Notes under the pieces: model-generated
Told to the model about the DNA's origin: nothing
The model's input: only the letters and a program-made list of their open reading frames with translations
Database searches by the model: none
Position numbers and translations under genes: made by a program
Source of the DNA: Burkholderia sp. BCC0322
Lineage (GTDB): Bacteria > Pseudomonadota > Gammaproteobacteria > Burkholderiales > Burkholderiaceae
Assembly (NCBI RefSeq): GCF_902833045.1
Contig: NZ_CADFDU010000018.1
Coordinates: forward strand, 55,411 to 119,410
Length of the DNA: 64,000 nucleotides
Reading direction: 5' to 3'
Shown: positions 57,120-64,000 of the stretch, piece by piece
How the letters are laid out: every line of letters begins with the position of its first letter
Numbering within the stretch: position 1 is the first letter of the stretch

Positions 57120-58418
57120 TCAGCCCTTGCGCTTGTCGACGACGCGTCGCGCCTTGCCGACCGACCGCTCGATCCCGTTCACGGGCAGCACGTTGATCAC
57201 GGCCGTCACGCCGATCAGCGACTTGATATCGTATGCGAGCGCCTGTTTTGCCGCATGGATCGCCGCCGTATCGGGTGCGGTCTCGGGGCAAGGCTCGACA
57301 TTGAGCGTCAGCACGTCGAGCGGTCCTTCCTTCGTCAGCACGATCTGATAGTGCGGTGCGAGCGCGCGCTGCTTGAGCAACTGTTCCTCGATCTGCGTCG
57401 GGAACACGTTGACGCCGCGCACGATCATCATGTCGTCCGAGCGCCCCGTGATCTTCTCCATCCGGCGCATCGTGCGGGCAGTGCCGGGCAACAGCCGCGT
57501 GAGGTCGCGGGTCCGGTAGCGGACGATTGGCAACGCCTCCTTCGTCAGCGACGTGAACACGAGCTCGCCGAGTTCGCCGTCCGGAAGCACTTCGCCGGTT
57601 TCAGGGTCGATGATTTCCGGATAGAAGTGGTCTTCCCAGATGGTCGGGCCGTCCTTGGTCTCGACGCATTCGGACGCGACGCCGGGGCCCATCACTTCGG
57701 ACAGCCCGTAAATGTCGACCGCATCGATGCCCATCCGCTGCTCGATCGCGACGCGCATGTCATTGGTCCAGGGTTCCGCACCGAAGATGCCGATGCGCAG
57801 CGAACTCTGCACGGGATCGAGACCCTGGCGCTCGATTTCGTCGGCGATCGACAGCATGTAGCTTGGCGTCACCATGATGATGTCGGGCCGGAAATCCTGG
57901 ATCAGCTGCACCTGCTTCTCGGTCTGGCCGCCACCGAACGGGATTACGGTCAGCCCTGCGCGTTCGGCGCCGTAGTGCGCGCCGAGCCCGCCCGTGAACA
58001 AGCCGTAGCCGTAGCTGACGTGCACCTTGTCGCCGCGGCGCGCGCCGGCGGCGCGGATCGAGCGGGCGACGAGATTCGCCCATGTGTCGATGTCGCCGGC
58101 CGTATAGCCGACGACCGTCGGCTTGCCGGTCGTGCCCGACGACGCATGAATGCGAGATATCTGGTCCTGCGGCACCGCGAACATCCCGAACGGGTAACTG
58201 TCGCGCAGGTCGCTCTTCGTCGTGAACGGGAAGCGCGACAGGTCGGCGAGCGTCTTCAGGTCGTCCGGATGGACCCCCGCGTCGTCGAACTTTCGACGAT
58301 AGACGGGGGAGTGGTCATACGCATGCCGGAGCGACCACTTGAGGCGTTCGAGCTGCAGCGCGGTCAGCTCGTCGCGTGAGGCGGTCTCGATCGGCTCGAG
58401 CGGTAGCGGGGTAGTCAT
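57120..58418 (-). CDS. paaK: Phenylacetate-CoA ligase
   Basis: 432 residues. The AMP-binding loop SSGTTGKPTVVGYTAGD, YGLFTGGLGAHYGAE, and the C-terminal GRSDDMMIVRGVNVFPTQIE are characteristic. Activates phenylacetate to phenylacetyl-CoA, the entry step of the aerobic pathway. Last gene in the minus-strand paa run; 38 bases after paaI. Confidence 0.97.
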   Translation of the reverse strand: MTTPLPLEPIETASRDELTALQLERLKWSLRHAYDHSPVYRRKFDDAGVHPDDLKTLADLSRFPFTTKSDLRDSYPFGMFAVPQDQISRIHASSGTTGKPTVVGYTAGDIDTWANLVARSIRAAGARRGDKVHVSYGYGLFTGGLGAHYGAERAGLTVIPFGGGQTEKQVQLIQDFRPDIIMVTPSYMLSIADEIERQGLDPVQSSLRIGIFGAEPWTNDMRVAIEQRMGIDAVDIYGLSEVMGPGVASECVETKDGPTIWEDHFYPEIIDPETGEVLPDGELGELVFTSLTKEALPIVRYRTRDLTRLLPGTARTMRRMEKITGRSDDMMIVRGVNVFPTQIEEQLLKQRALAPHYQIVLTKEGPLDVLTLNVEPCPETAPDTAAIHAAKQALAYDIKSLIGVTAVINVLPVNGIERSVGKARRVVDKRKG

Positions 58419-58456
58419 GCATGTCTCCAGTGTTTGTTATGTGCGAGCCGTCGGCG

Positions 58457-58909
58457 TCAGCGGTCTTCCGGGATGACCGTGCCCTTGATCTGGGCGGATT
58501 TGCCGCGAAACATCGCGACGGTTTCGCCGGCCTGGTTCGTGACGCGGATGTCGTAGATGCCCTGGCGGCCGGCGCGCGCCTGCTCGATCGCCTCGGCCGT
58601 CAGCACGTCATCGCCGTGCACGGGGCGCAGGAATTCGATCGAGCAGCCGGCCGCAACCGTATTCACGTTGTACGAGTTGCACGCGAATGCGAACGTCGAA
58701 TCGGCCAGCGTGAAGATGATCCCGCCATGGCAGGTCTGATGCCCGTTCAGGAATTCGGGCCGCACGCGCATCTGCAGGCGCGCGTAGCCGGCGCGTACTT
58801 CGGCGATTTCCATCCCGAACGCGCGGCTGCATGCGTCCGCGTCGTACATGGCCCGTGCGGTGGCGCGGGCGAGCGAATCGGGGTCGAGCGTGGCAGTGGT
58901 GGTCGTCAT
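58457..58909 (-). CDS. paaI: Hydroxyphenylacetyl-CoA thioesterase PaaI
   Basis: 150 residues, hot-dog fold. Catalytic-region motif CHGGIIFTLADSTFAFACNSY with the HGG loop, and NTVAAGCSIEFLRP. Proposed to rescue CoA from dead-end hydroxylated thioesters in phenylacetate breakdown. One base separates its ATG from the paaG stop. Confidence 0.94.
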   Translation of the reverse strand: MTTTTATLDPDSLARATARAMYDADACSRAFGMEIAEVRAGYARLQMRVRPEFLNGHQTCHGGIIFTLADSTFAFACNSYNVNTVAAGCSIEFLRPVHGDDVLTAEAIEQARAGRQGIYDIRVTNQAGETVAMFRGKSAQIKGTVIPEDR

Positions 58910-58910
58910 G

Positions 58911-59702
58911 TCAACGCCCCTCGAAGCGCGGCGCGCGCTTCTCGATGAATGCCTTCACGCCTTCCGCGTAGTCGTGCGATCCGCCGAGCATGCGCTGCAG
59001 GTCGCGTTCCATGTCGAGTTGCTGGTCGAGCGTGTTCGTGACACTGGCACGCATCGATTGCTTGATCGATGCGATCGCGAGCGTCGGCTGTTGCGCGAGC
59101 TGGGTGGCAAGCTGGCGGGCTGATGCAGCGAGCGTGTCGTCGTCGACCGCGCGCCAGATCAAGCCCCATTGCTCGGCCTGCTCGGCCCCGAGCTTGTCGC
59201 CGGTCAGCGCGAGCCCCAGCGCGCGTGCCATGCCGACGCGTTGCGGCAGGAACCACGTACCGCCTGAATCGGGTACGAGCCCGATCTTGACGAAGGCCTG
59301 GATGAAGCTGCTCGAGCGGGCGGCGAACACGAGATCGCATGCGAGCGCGAGATTCGCCCCGGCGCCGGCCGCCGTGCCGTTGACGGCAGCGATTACCGGA
59401 ATCGGCAGACGCTGCAGGCGGCGGATCAGTGGATTGAAGTGCTCGTCGATCAGCGTGCCGAGGTCGGTAGACGCGCCCGGCGTGAAGTCGAGATCGGCCA
59501 GGTCCTGGCCCGCGCAGAAGCCGCGCCCCGCACCCGTCAGGATCAGCGCGCGCGCGCCGGCCGCCTCGACGTCATCGAGTGCCGACTGCAGCTCGCGATG
59601 CATCGCCCGCGTAAAGCTGTTCAGCTTGTCGGGGCGGTTGAGGGTAATCGTCGCTACGTTCGAGGCCTGATCGATATCCAGCTGAATCGCCTGATAGGAC
59701 AT
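58911..59702 (-). CDS. paaG: 2-(1,2-epoxy-1,2-dihydrophenyl)acetyl-CoA isomerase PaaG
   Basis: 263 residues, crotonase fold. Oxyanion-hole stretch ILTGAGRGFCAGQDL and AAVNGTAAGAGANLALACD, then PDSGGTWFLPQRVG with the acidic residue typical of PaaG-type isomerases. Isomerises the epoxide to an oxepin in the pathway. Position between the thiolase and paaI supports it. Confidence 0.93.
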   Translation of the reverse strand: MSYQAIQLDIDQASNVATITLNRPDKLNSFTRAMHRELQSALDDVEAAGARALILTGAGRGFCAGQDLADLDFTPGASTDLGTLIDEHFNPLIRRLQRLPIPVIAAVNGTAAGAGANLALACDLVFAARSSSFIQAFVKIGLVPDSGGTWFLPQRVGMARALGLALTGDKLGAEQAEQWGLIWRAVDDDTLAASARQLATQLAQQPTLAIASIKQSMRASVTNTLDQQLDMERDLQRMLGGSHDYAEGVKAFIEKRAPRFEGR

Positions 59703-59745
59703 GCAGTGTCTCCTTCATGACTTCGTTATAGGCGCGATGCGTGGG

Positions 59746-60948
59746 TTACACGCGTTCGATCGCGAGTGCGATGCCTTGGCCGACGCCGATGCACATCGTA
59801 CAGAGCGCAAAGTGGCCGCCCGTACGCTCGAGTTGGTGGAGCGCCGTGGTCACGAGCCGGGCGCCCGATGCGCCGAGCGGATGCCCCAGTGCGATTGCGC
59901 CACCGTTCGGGTTCACGCGCGGATCGTCATCGGCGATGCCGAGCATGCGCAGCACCGCGAGACCTTGGGACGCGAATGCCTCGTTCAACTCGATGACGTC
60001 GAACTGATCGATGGTCATGCCGAGTTGGTGCAGCAGTTTTTGCGTGGCCGGCGCGGGCCCGATGCCCATCACGCGCGGCGCGACGCCGGCTGTCGCCATG
60101 CCGATGACGCGTGCGCGGCGGCGCAGGCCGTACTGGTCGGCTGCCTGAGCATTGGCGAGCAGCAGCGCGCAAGCACCGTCGTTGACGCCCGATGCGTTGC
60201 CGGCCGTCACCGAGCCGTCCGGGCGCACGACACCCTTCAGCTTCGCGAGTGCTTCGAGCGACGTCTCGCGCGGATGCTCGTCGCGCGACACCACCACCGG
60301 ATCGCCTTTCTTCTGCGGAATCGTGACTGCGACGATTTCGTCGGCGAGCGTGCCGTCCTGCAGTGCACGCGCGGCCTTCTGCTGGCTGCGCAGCGCGAAC
60401 AGGTCCTGGTCGGCGCGGCTGATGTTGTAGTCGACCGCGACGTTCTCGGCCGTCTCGGGCATCGAATCGACGCCATACAGCTGTTTCATCAGCGGATTGA
60501 TGAAGCGCCAGCCGATCGTCGTGTCGAAGATGTCGGCCTGGCGTGCGAACGCGCTCGCGGCCTTGCCCATGACGAACGGCGCGCGCGTCATGCTCTCGAC
60601 GCCGCCTGCGATCATCAGGCGCGCCTCGCCCGCCTTGATCGCGCGCGCGGCGGTGCCGACCGCATCCATCCCGGAGCCGCACAGCCGGTTCAGCGTCGTG
60701 CCGGGCACGTCGGTCGGCAGCCCCGCGAGCAGCACCGACATGCGCGCGACATTGCGGTTGTCCTCGCCGGCCTGGTTCGCGCAGCCGTAGATCACGTCGT
60801 CGATCGCCGCCCAGTCGACGTCGCGGTTGCGCTCGATGAGCGCCTTGAGCGGCACCGCACCGAGGTCGTCGGCGCGGACTTCTTTCAGCGCGCCGCCGTA
60901 GCGGCCGATGGGGGTGCGAATCGCGTCGCAGATATAGGCGTCTGTCAT
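59746..60948 (-). CDS. paaJ: 3-oxoadipyl-CoA thiolase PaaJ/PcaF
   Basis: 400 residues from the ATG at 60948 ([19 protein letters not shown]), exact family length; the ATG at 60966 adds six residues. Active-site Cys in [12 protein letters not shown] near residue 90, [11 protein letters not shown] and the His/Cys end ([20 protein letters not shown]). Cleaves 3-oxoadipyl-CoA to succinyl-CoA and acetyl-CoA, and the 3-oxo-5,6-dehydrosuberyl step. Also fits the protocatechuate pathway (pcaF), hence a small doubt on the name. Confidence 0.93.
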   Translation of the reverse strand: MTDAYICDAIRTPIGRYGGALKEVRADDLGAVPLKALIERNRDVDWAAIDDVIYGCANQAGEDNRNVARMSVLLAGLPTDVPGTTLNRLCGSGMDAVGTAARAIKAGEARLMIAGGVESMTRAPFVMGKAASAFARQADIFDTTIGWRFINPLMKQLYGVDSMPETAENVAVDYNISRADQDLFALRSQQKAARALQDGTLADEIVAVTIPQKKGDPVVVSRDEHPRETSLEALAKLKGVVRPDGSVTAGNASGVNDGACALLLANAQAADQYGLRRRARVIGMATAGVAPRVMGIGPAPATQKLLHQLGMTIDQFDVIELNEAFASQGLAVLRMLGIADDDPRVNPNGGAIALGHPLGASGARLVTTALHQLERTGGHFALCTMCIGVGQGIALAIERV

Positions 60949-61035
60949 GGGCGTATCGATGAGCAACGAACCCGCCAGGCGGCGGATTCGTTCATGGTAG
61001 AGAACGTGGCGGCGTTTGCACGTCGGCCATTCGGG

Positions 61036-62742
61036 TTATGCCGGTTGGCCGGCTTCCGCGGGTGCCGCCTTCGGCGCAACATGGACGCGGCTTTGCACCA
61101 CGCGGAACCGGTTGGCGACGAACGCCGGGTCGGCCAGCGCCGCATTGGCAGCCGGGTTCGCGCCCGTGCCGTGGAAATCCGAGAACGCTGCCGACTGGTT
61201 CACGAACACACCGCCCGTCAGGTTGATCGACAGCGCGACGCCACCGCGTACCGCCGCGTCGTGGGCGGCGTCGACGATCGCGTCGTCGGTGCTGTAGACG
61301 GAGAGGGTCAGCGCGCCGTGTTCCGCCGCGATTTCCCCGGCGAGGTCGAGCGACTGCGCGGTCGAGTCGGTCGCGATCACGAACGAGATCGGGCCGAACC
61401 ATTCCTGCGTGAATTTCTCGCGGTCGGCCACGTCGAGTTGCAGCACGAGCGGCGTGCGCACGCGGGCATCGGGGAACGCCGGGTGCTGGAGGGTCAGGCT
61501 GTCGGCGAGCACGCGGCCGAGCTGGCGGGCGTCGTCGATGCGTGCGGTCACGCCTTCGTTCTGGATTGCGCCGATCAGTTCGACCGAGCGTGCCGGGTCG
61601 CCGGTGAGTTTTTGCACGGCAATGGCGATTGCCTGTGCGACCTCGTCAAAGCTTGCATGACCGTCCGCCGTCCGGATGCCGTCGCGCGGCACGTAGATGT
61701 TCTGCGGTGCCGTGCACATCTGGCCGGAGTAGAGCGCCAGCGAAAACGCGATGTTCTTGGCAACTGCCTTCAGATCGTCGGTCGAGTCGATCACGATCTG
61801 GTTGACGCCAGCCTTCTCTGTATAGACCTGTGCCTGGTGGGCGTGGCGTTCGAGCCACGTGCCGTTTTGCGTGCTGCCTGTGAAGTCGATCAGCTTGATC
61901 TCGGGGCGCAGCGCGAGACCCTGAACGAGTGCGCCGTCGTTGGGTTCGGTCGCAAGGAGCGTGACGACGTTCGGATCGAACCCGGCTTCGCGCAGCACGT
62001 CGCGAGCGATCCGGACGGTGATGGCGAGGGGCAGGATCGCACCCGGATGCGGCTTGACGATCACGGTGTTGCCGGTTGCGAGATCGGCGAACAGGCCGGG
62101 ATAGCCGTTCCAGGTCGGGAACGTGCAGCAGCCGAGCACGAGCCCGGTGCCGCGCGGGACGATCGTGTAGCGCTTGTGCATCGCGAGCGGCGGGTTCTTG
62201 CCTTGCGGCTTTTCCCAGTGGGCATCGGCGGGGATGCGGCGCAGTTCGTCCCATGCATAGGCGACTGCCTCGAGCGCGCGATCTTGCGCGTGCGGGCCGC
62301 CGGCCTGGAACGCCATCATGAATGCCTGCCCCGTGGTGTGCATCACGCTGTAGGCGATTTCGAAGCTGGCGCGATTCAGGCGCGCGAGGATTTCGAGGCT
62401 GACGCCGATCCATGCACTCGGGCCGGCTTCGCGCCACGAGCGTTGCGCGGCGGCAGCGGCGGCGATCAGTTCGTCGGGCGTCGATTTCGGGTACCGGATG
62501 CCCAGTGAAATGCCGTACGGCGACCGCTCCGAGCCGACCGTTTCTTCGGACGCCGGCTGGTCGAGCGCAAACGTCTTGTCGAGGTGCGACTTGAACGCGG
62601 CCTCGCCATCTGCGTTCGCGCTTTCCCCGTACACTTTGGGGCTCGGCATTTCGGCGAACGGGCTCCAGTACCCGCGGCTCTCGATGGCGGCGAGTGCGTG
62701 TTTCAGCGTGTCTTCGTGCTTCGTGAACAGTGCATGGGTCAT
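61036..62742 (-). CDS. paaN: Phenylacetate degradation protein PaaN (aldehyde dehydrogenase family)
   Basis: 568 residues. Aldehyde dehydrogenase fold: NAD site (FTGSTQNGTWLERHA), catalytic Cys in LYSGQMCTAPQNIYVP and the C-terminal PISFVIATDST part. It lacks the MaoC hydratase domain of E. coli PaaZ (about 680 residues) and has its own family features (PFAEMPSPKVYGESA). It is thought to oxidise the ring-opened semialdehyde. Divergent from paaF with a shared operator region. Confidence 0.9.
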   Translation of the reverse strand: MTHALFTKHEDTLKHALAAIESRGYWSPFAEMPSPKVYGESANADGEAAFKSHLDKTFALDQPASEETVGSERSPYGISLGIRYPKSTPDELIAAAAAAQRSWREAGPSAWIGVSLEILARLNRASFEIAYSVMHTTGQAFMMAFQAGGPHAQDRALEAVAYAWDELRRIPADAHWEKPQGKNPPLAMHKRYTIVPRGTGLVLGCCTFPTWNGYPGLFADLATGNTVIVKPHPGAILPLAITVRIARDVLREAGFDPNVVTLLATEPNDGALVQGLALRPEIKLIDFTGSTQNGTWLERHAHQAQVYTEKAGVNQIVIDSTDDLKAVAKNIAFSLALYSGQMCTAPQNIYVPRDGIRTADGHASFDEVAQAIAIAVQKLTGDPARSVELIGAIQNEGVTARIDDARQLGRVLADSLTLQHPAFPDARVRTPLVLQLDVADREKFTQEWFGPISFVIATDSTAQSLDLAGEIAAEHGALTLSVYSTDDAIVDAAHDAAVRGGVALSINLTGGVFVNQSAAFSDFHGTGANPAANAALADPAFVANRFRVVQSRVHVAPKAAPAEAGQPA

Positions 62743-62788
62743 GGCGGCAGCCTGATGGACATTGAGAGGGGTTGGATCGATTAATTAA

Positions 62789-62804
62789 CCGACCGGTTGG
62801 TCGG
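62789..62804. promoter_or_regulatory. PaaR-like operator between paaN and paaF
   Basis: CCGACC-GGTT-GGTCGG, a 16-base palindrome (the left arm extends to AACCGACC) in the only A/T-rich stretch of this divergent gap. TetR-family PaaR repressors of beta-proteobacteria use ACCGACC-type inverted repeats (recalled); no paaR gene is in the window. Confidence 0.65.
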
Positions 62805-62871
62805 AGAATGGTAGCATCAAACTATTCGCATGTGCGAGGCGTTTCTCATTTCATTGATCGAGGAAAAATAG

Positions 62872-63648
62872 ATGGCTTACGAGAACATCCTGGTGGAGAC
62901 CCGGGGGCGTGTCGGGCTGGTTACGCTGAACCGTCCGAAGGCCTTGAATGCGCTGAACGATGCACTGATGGATGAATTGGGTGCCGCGCTGAAGGCGTTC
63001 GATGCGGACGATGGCATCGGCGCGATCGTCGTGACCGGGAGCGAGAAGGCGTTCGCGGCCGGCGCGGACATCGGCATGATGGCGACCTATTCCTATATGG
63101 ACGTCTACCGGGGCGACTACATCACGCGCAACTGGGAGACGGTCCGCGAGATCCGCAAGCCGATCATTGCCGCGGTTTCGGGCTTTGCGCTGGGCGGTGG
63201 CTGTGAACTGGCCATGATGTGCGACATCATCTTCGCGGCAGACACGGCCAAGTTCGGCCAGCCGGAAATCAAGCTGGGCGTCATGCCGGGTGCGGGCGGC
63301 ACGCAGCGCCTGCCGCGCGCGGTGTCGAAAGCGAAGGCGATGGATATGTGCCTGACGGCCCGGTTCATGGATGCTGCCGAAGCGGAGCGCGCGGGGCTCG
63401 TCTCGCGCGTGCTGCCGGCCGCCACGCTGCTCGACGAGGCGCTTGCCGCCGCGGCGACGATCGCCGAGTTTTCGCTGCCGGCAGTCATGATGGTCAAGGA
63501 GTCGGTGAACCGCGCGTACGAGACGACGCTGGCCGAAGGCGTCCACTTCGAGCGTCGGCTGTTCTATTCGCTGTTCGCGACCGAAGACCAGAAGGAAGGG
63601 ATGGCGGCATTCGTCGAAAAACGGAAGCCGGTGTTCAAGCACCGCTGA
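62872..63648 (+). CDS. paaF: 2,3-dehydroadipyl-CoA hydratase PaaF (enoyl-CoA hydratase)
   Basis: 258 residues, near the E. coli PaaF length. Classical crotonase motifs: [38 protein letters not shown] and [19 protein letters not shown], with both catalytic Glu positions. By sequence it could serve fatty acids too; the divergent placement on a shared paa-type operator supports the phenylacetate role. Strong terminator follows. Confidence 0.9.
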   Translation: MAYENILVETRGRVGLVTLNRPKALNALNDALMDELGAALKAFDADDGIGAIVVTGSEKAFAAGADIGMMATYSYMDVYRGDYITRNWETVREIRKPIIAAVSGFALGGGCELAMMCDIIFAADTAKFGQPEIKLGVMPGAGGTQRLPRAVSKAKAMDMCLTARFMDAAEAERAGLVSRVLPAATLLDEALAAAATIAEFSLPAVMMVKESVNRAYETTLAEGVHFERRLFYSLFATEDQKEGMAAFVEKRKPVFKHR

Positions 63649-63722
63649 TGGGGCTGCTTGGGTAGTCGGCCGGCGACGGGGCCGGCATCTGTTGCCAGCG
63701 TTACGCGCCACGTCGAGCCCCG

Positions 63723-63756
63723 AGCCCCCGTGCGCGACAGCGCACGGGGGCTTTTT
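63723..63756 (+). terminator. Intrinsic terminator after paaF
   Basis: AGCCCCCGTGCGC-GACA-GCGCACGGGGGCT (63723-63752), followed by TTTTC. Confidence 0.9.
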
Positions 63757-63778
63757 CAAAATATTTTCACAAAGGGGC

Positions 63779-63807
63779 TTGCGTGGTTGGGGGCAGGTGC
63801 TTAGAAT
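63779..63807 (+). promoter_or_regulatory. Upstream sigma70 promoter at the right edge
   Basis: TTGCGT (63779-63784), 17 bases, TAGAAT (63802-63807), after a paaF terminator and an A/T-rich patch (63757-63774). First of a tandem pair. Confidence 0.6.
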
Positions 63808-63937
63808 CACGCCTCTTTCGCGCTAACGGAAACGCGGCGCGGGAGAGGGAAGCAGGGTCGGTGGTGTGCGGCAGTCTGGCGCGCGCAACTGGCTTGGAAG
63901 TTGGGCCCCGCAGTCGCAACAATGTGTTAAAAAGTTG

Positions 63938-63966
63938 TTGACGAGTTGCGAAACACGGTTCATAAT
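63938..63966 (+). promoter_or_regulatory. Downstream promoter, likely of an rRNA operon
   Basis: TTGACG (63938-63943), 17 bases, CATAAT (63961-63966), followed by CTCGCTTCTCTGCTGCTGA, a phrase I associate with beta-proteobacterial rrn promoters. No coding frame spans 63757-64000. The 16S gene itself would lie beyond the window. Confidence 0.65.
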
Positions 63967-64000
63967 CTCGCTTCTCTGCTGCTGAAAACGCAGCGCTGCC

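Noticed and set aside
59701-62508. 935-codon open frame on the plus strand opposite the paa genes
   Set aside because: Antisense artefact over intact PaaJ and PaaN; low-complexity Arg/Ala/Asp composition.

Overview
The window is high-GC, densely coded chromosomal DNA of a Burkholderia, most likely the B. cepacia complex. This rests on the gene content and protein character (a type VI secretion block, a trp operon continuous with gph-rpe, a phenylacetate degradation block, GabP, EttA, YchF), not on a database search. Almost all of it reads as core chromosome. I see no insertion sequence, integrase, phage gene, CRISPR array or tRNA.

Layout. 1-7.8 kb: the edge of a type VI secretion cluster. 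On the minus strand are a membrane-anchored M15 peptidase (TagX-like), TssM, TagF and a truncated BON/OmpA-type protein, with an unknown membrane-anchored protein divergent on the plus strand. 8-24.3 kb: a CorA/ZntB-type transporter, a XapX mini-protein, an MDR oxidoreductase with a divergent LysR regulator, an M1 aminopeptidase lipoprotein, a LEA-type lipoprotein, two methyltransferases, a DUF1415 protein, a TetR regulator with a divergent MFS transporter and a clear operator between them, a nitroreductase, a YegD-type Hsp70, a cold-shock protein with a long leader, and an APC permease. 24.4-30.5 kb: a minus-strand block of a DODA-type dioxygenase, ubiX, grxD, prmC, prfA, hemA and an orphan OmpR-type regulator whose receiver has lost its phospho-acceptor Asp. 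30.7-47.6 kb: mixed housekeeping and transport genes (M24 aminopeptidase, ettA, gabP, ychF, a UbiH-type hydroxylase, dsbC, an M61 peptidase, azoR).

47.6-55 kb is a minus-strand run rpe-gph-(trpL)-trpE-trpG-trpD-trpC-CYTH-ung. Between gph and trpE lies an unannotated 24-codon leader with three clustered Trp codons, followed by an intrinsic terminator: a transcription attenuator. An A/T-rich, rare-codon island near the 3' end of gph may hold the trp promoter. 55-57 kb has apaG and mltA plus a 47-residue membrane protein whose start codon overlaps that of mltA on the other strand.

57-63.7 kb holds phenylacetate catabolism: paaK, paaI, paaG, a beta-ketoadipyl-CoA thiolase and paaN on the minus strand, and paaF divergent, with a PaaR-like palindrome between paaN and paaF. 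The last 250 bases carry two tandem sigma70-type promoters that look like the start of an rRNA operon just beyond the window.

I did not find a clearly new multi-gene system. The best leads are the trp attenuator with its gph-embedded promoter, the degenerate-receiver regulator beside hemA, the unknown cysteine-tailed protein beside the T6SS genes, and the clamp-binding motif at the N terminus of Ung.
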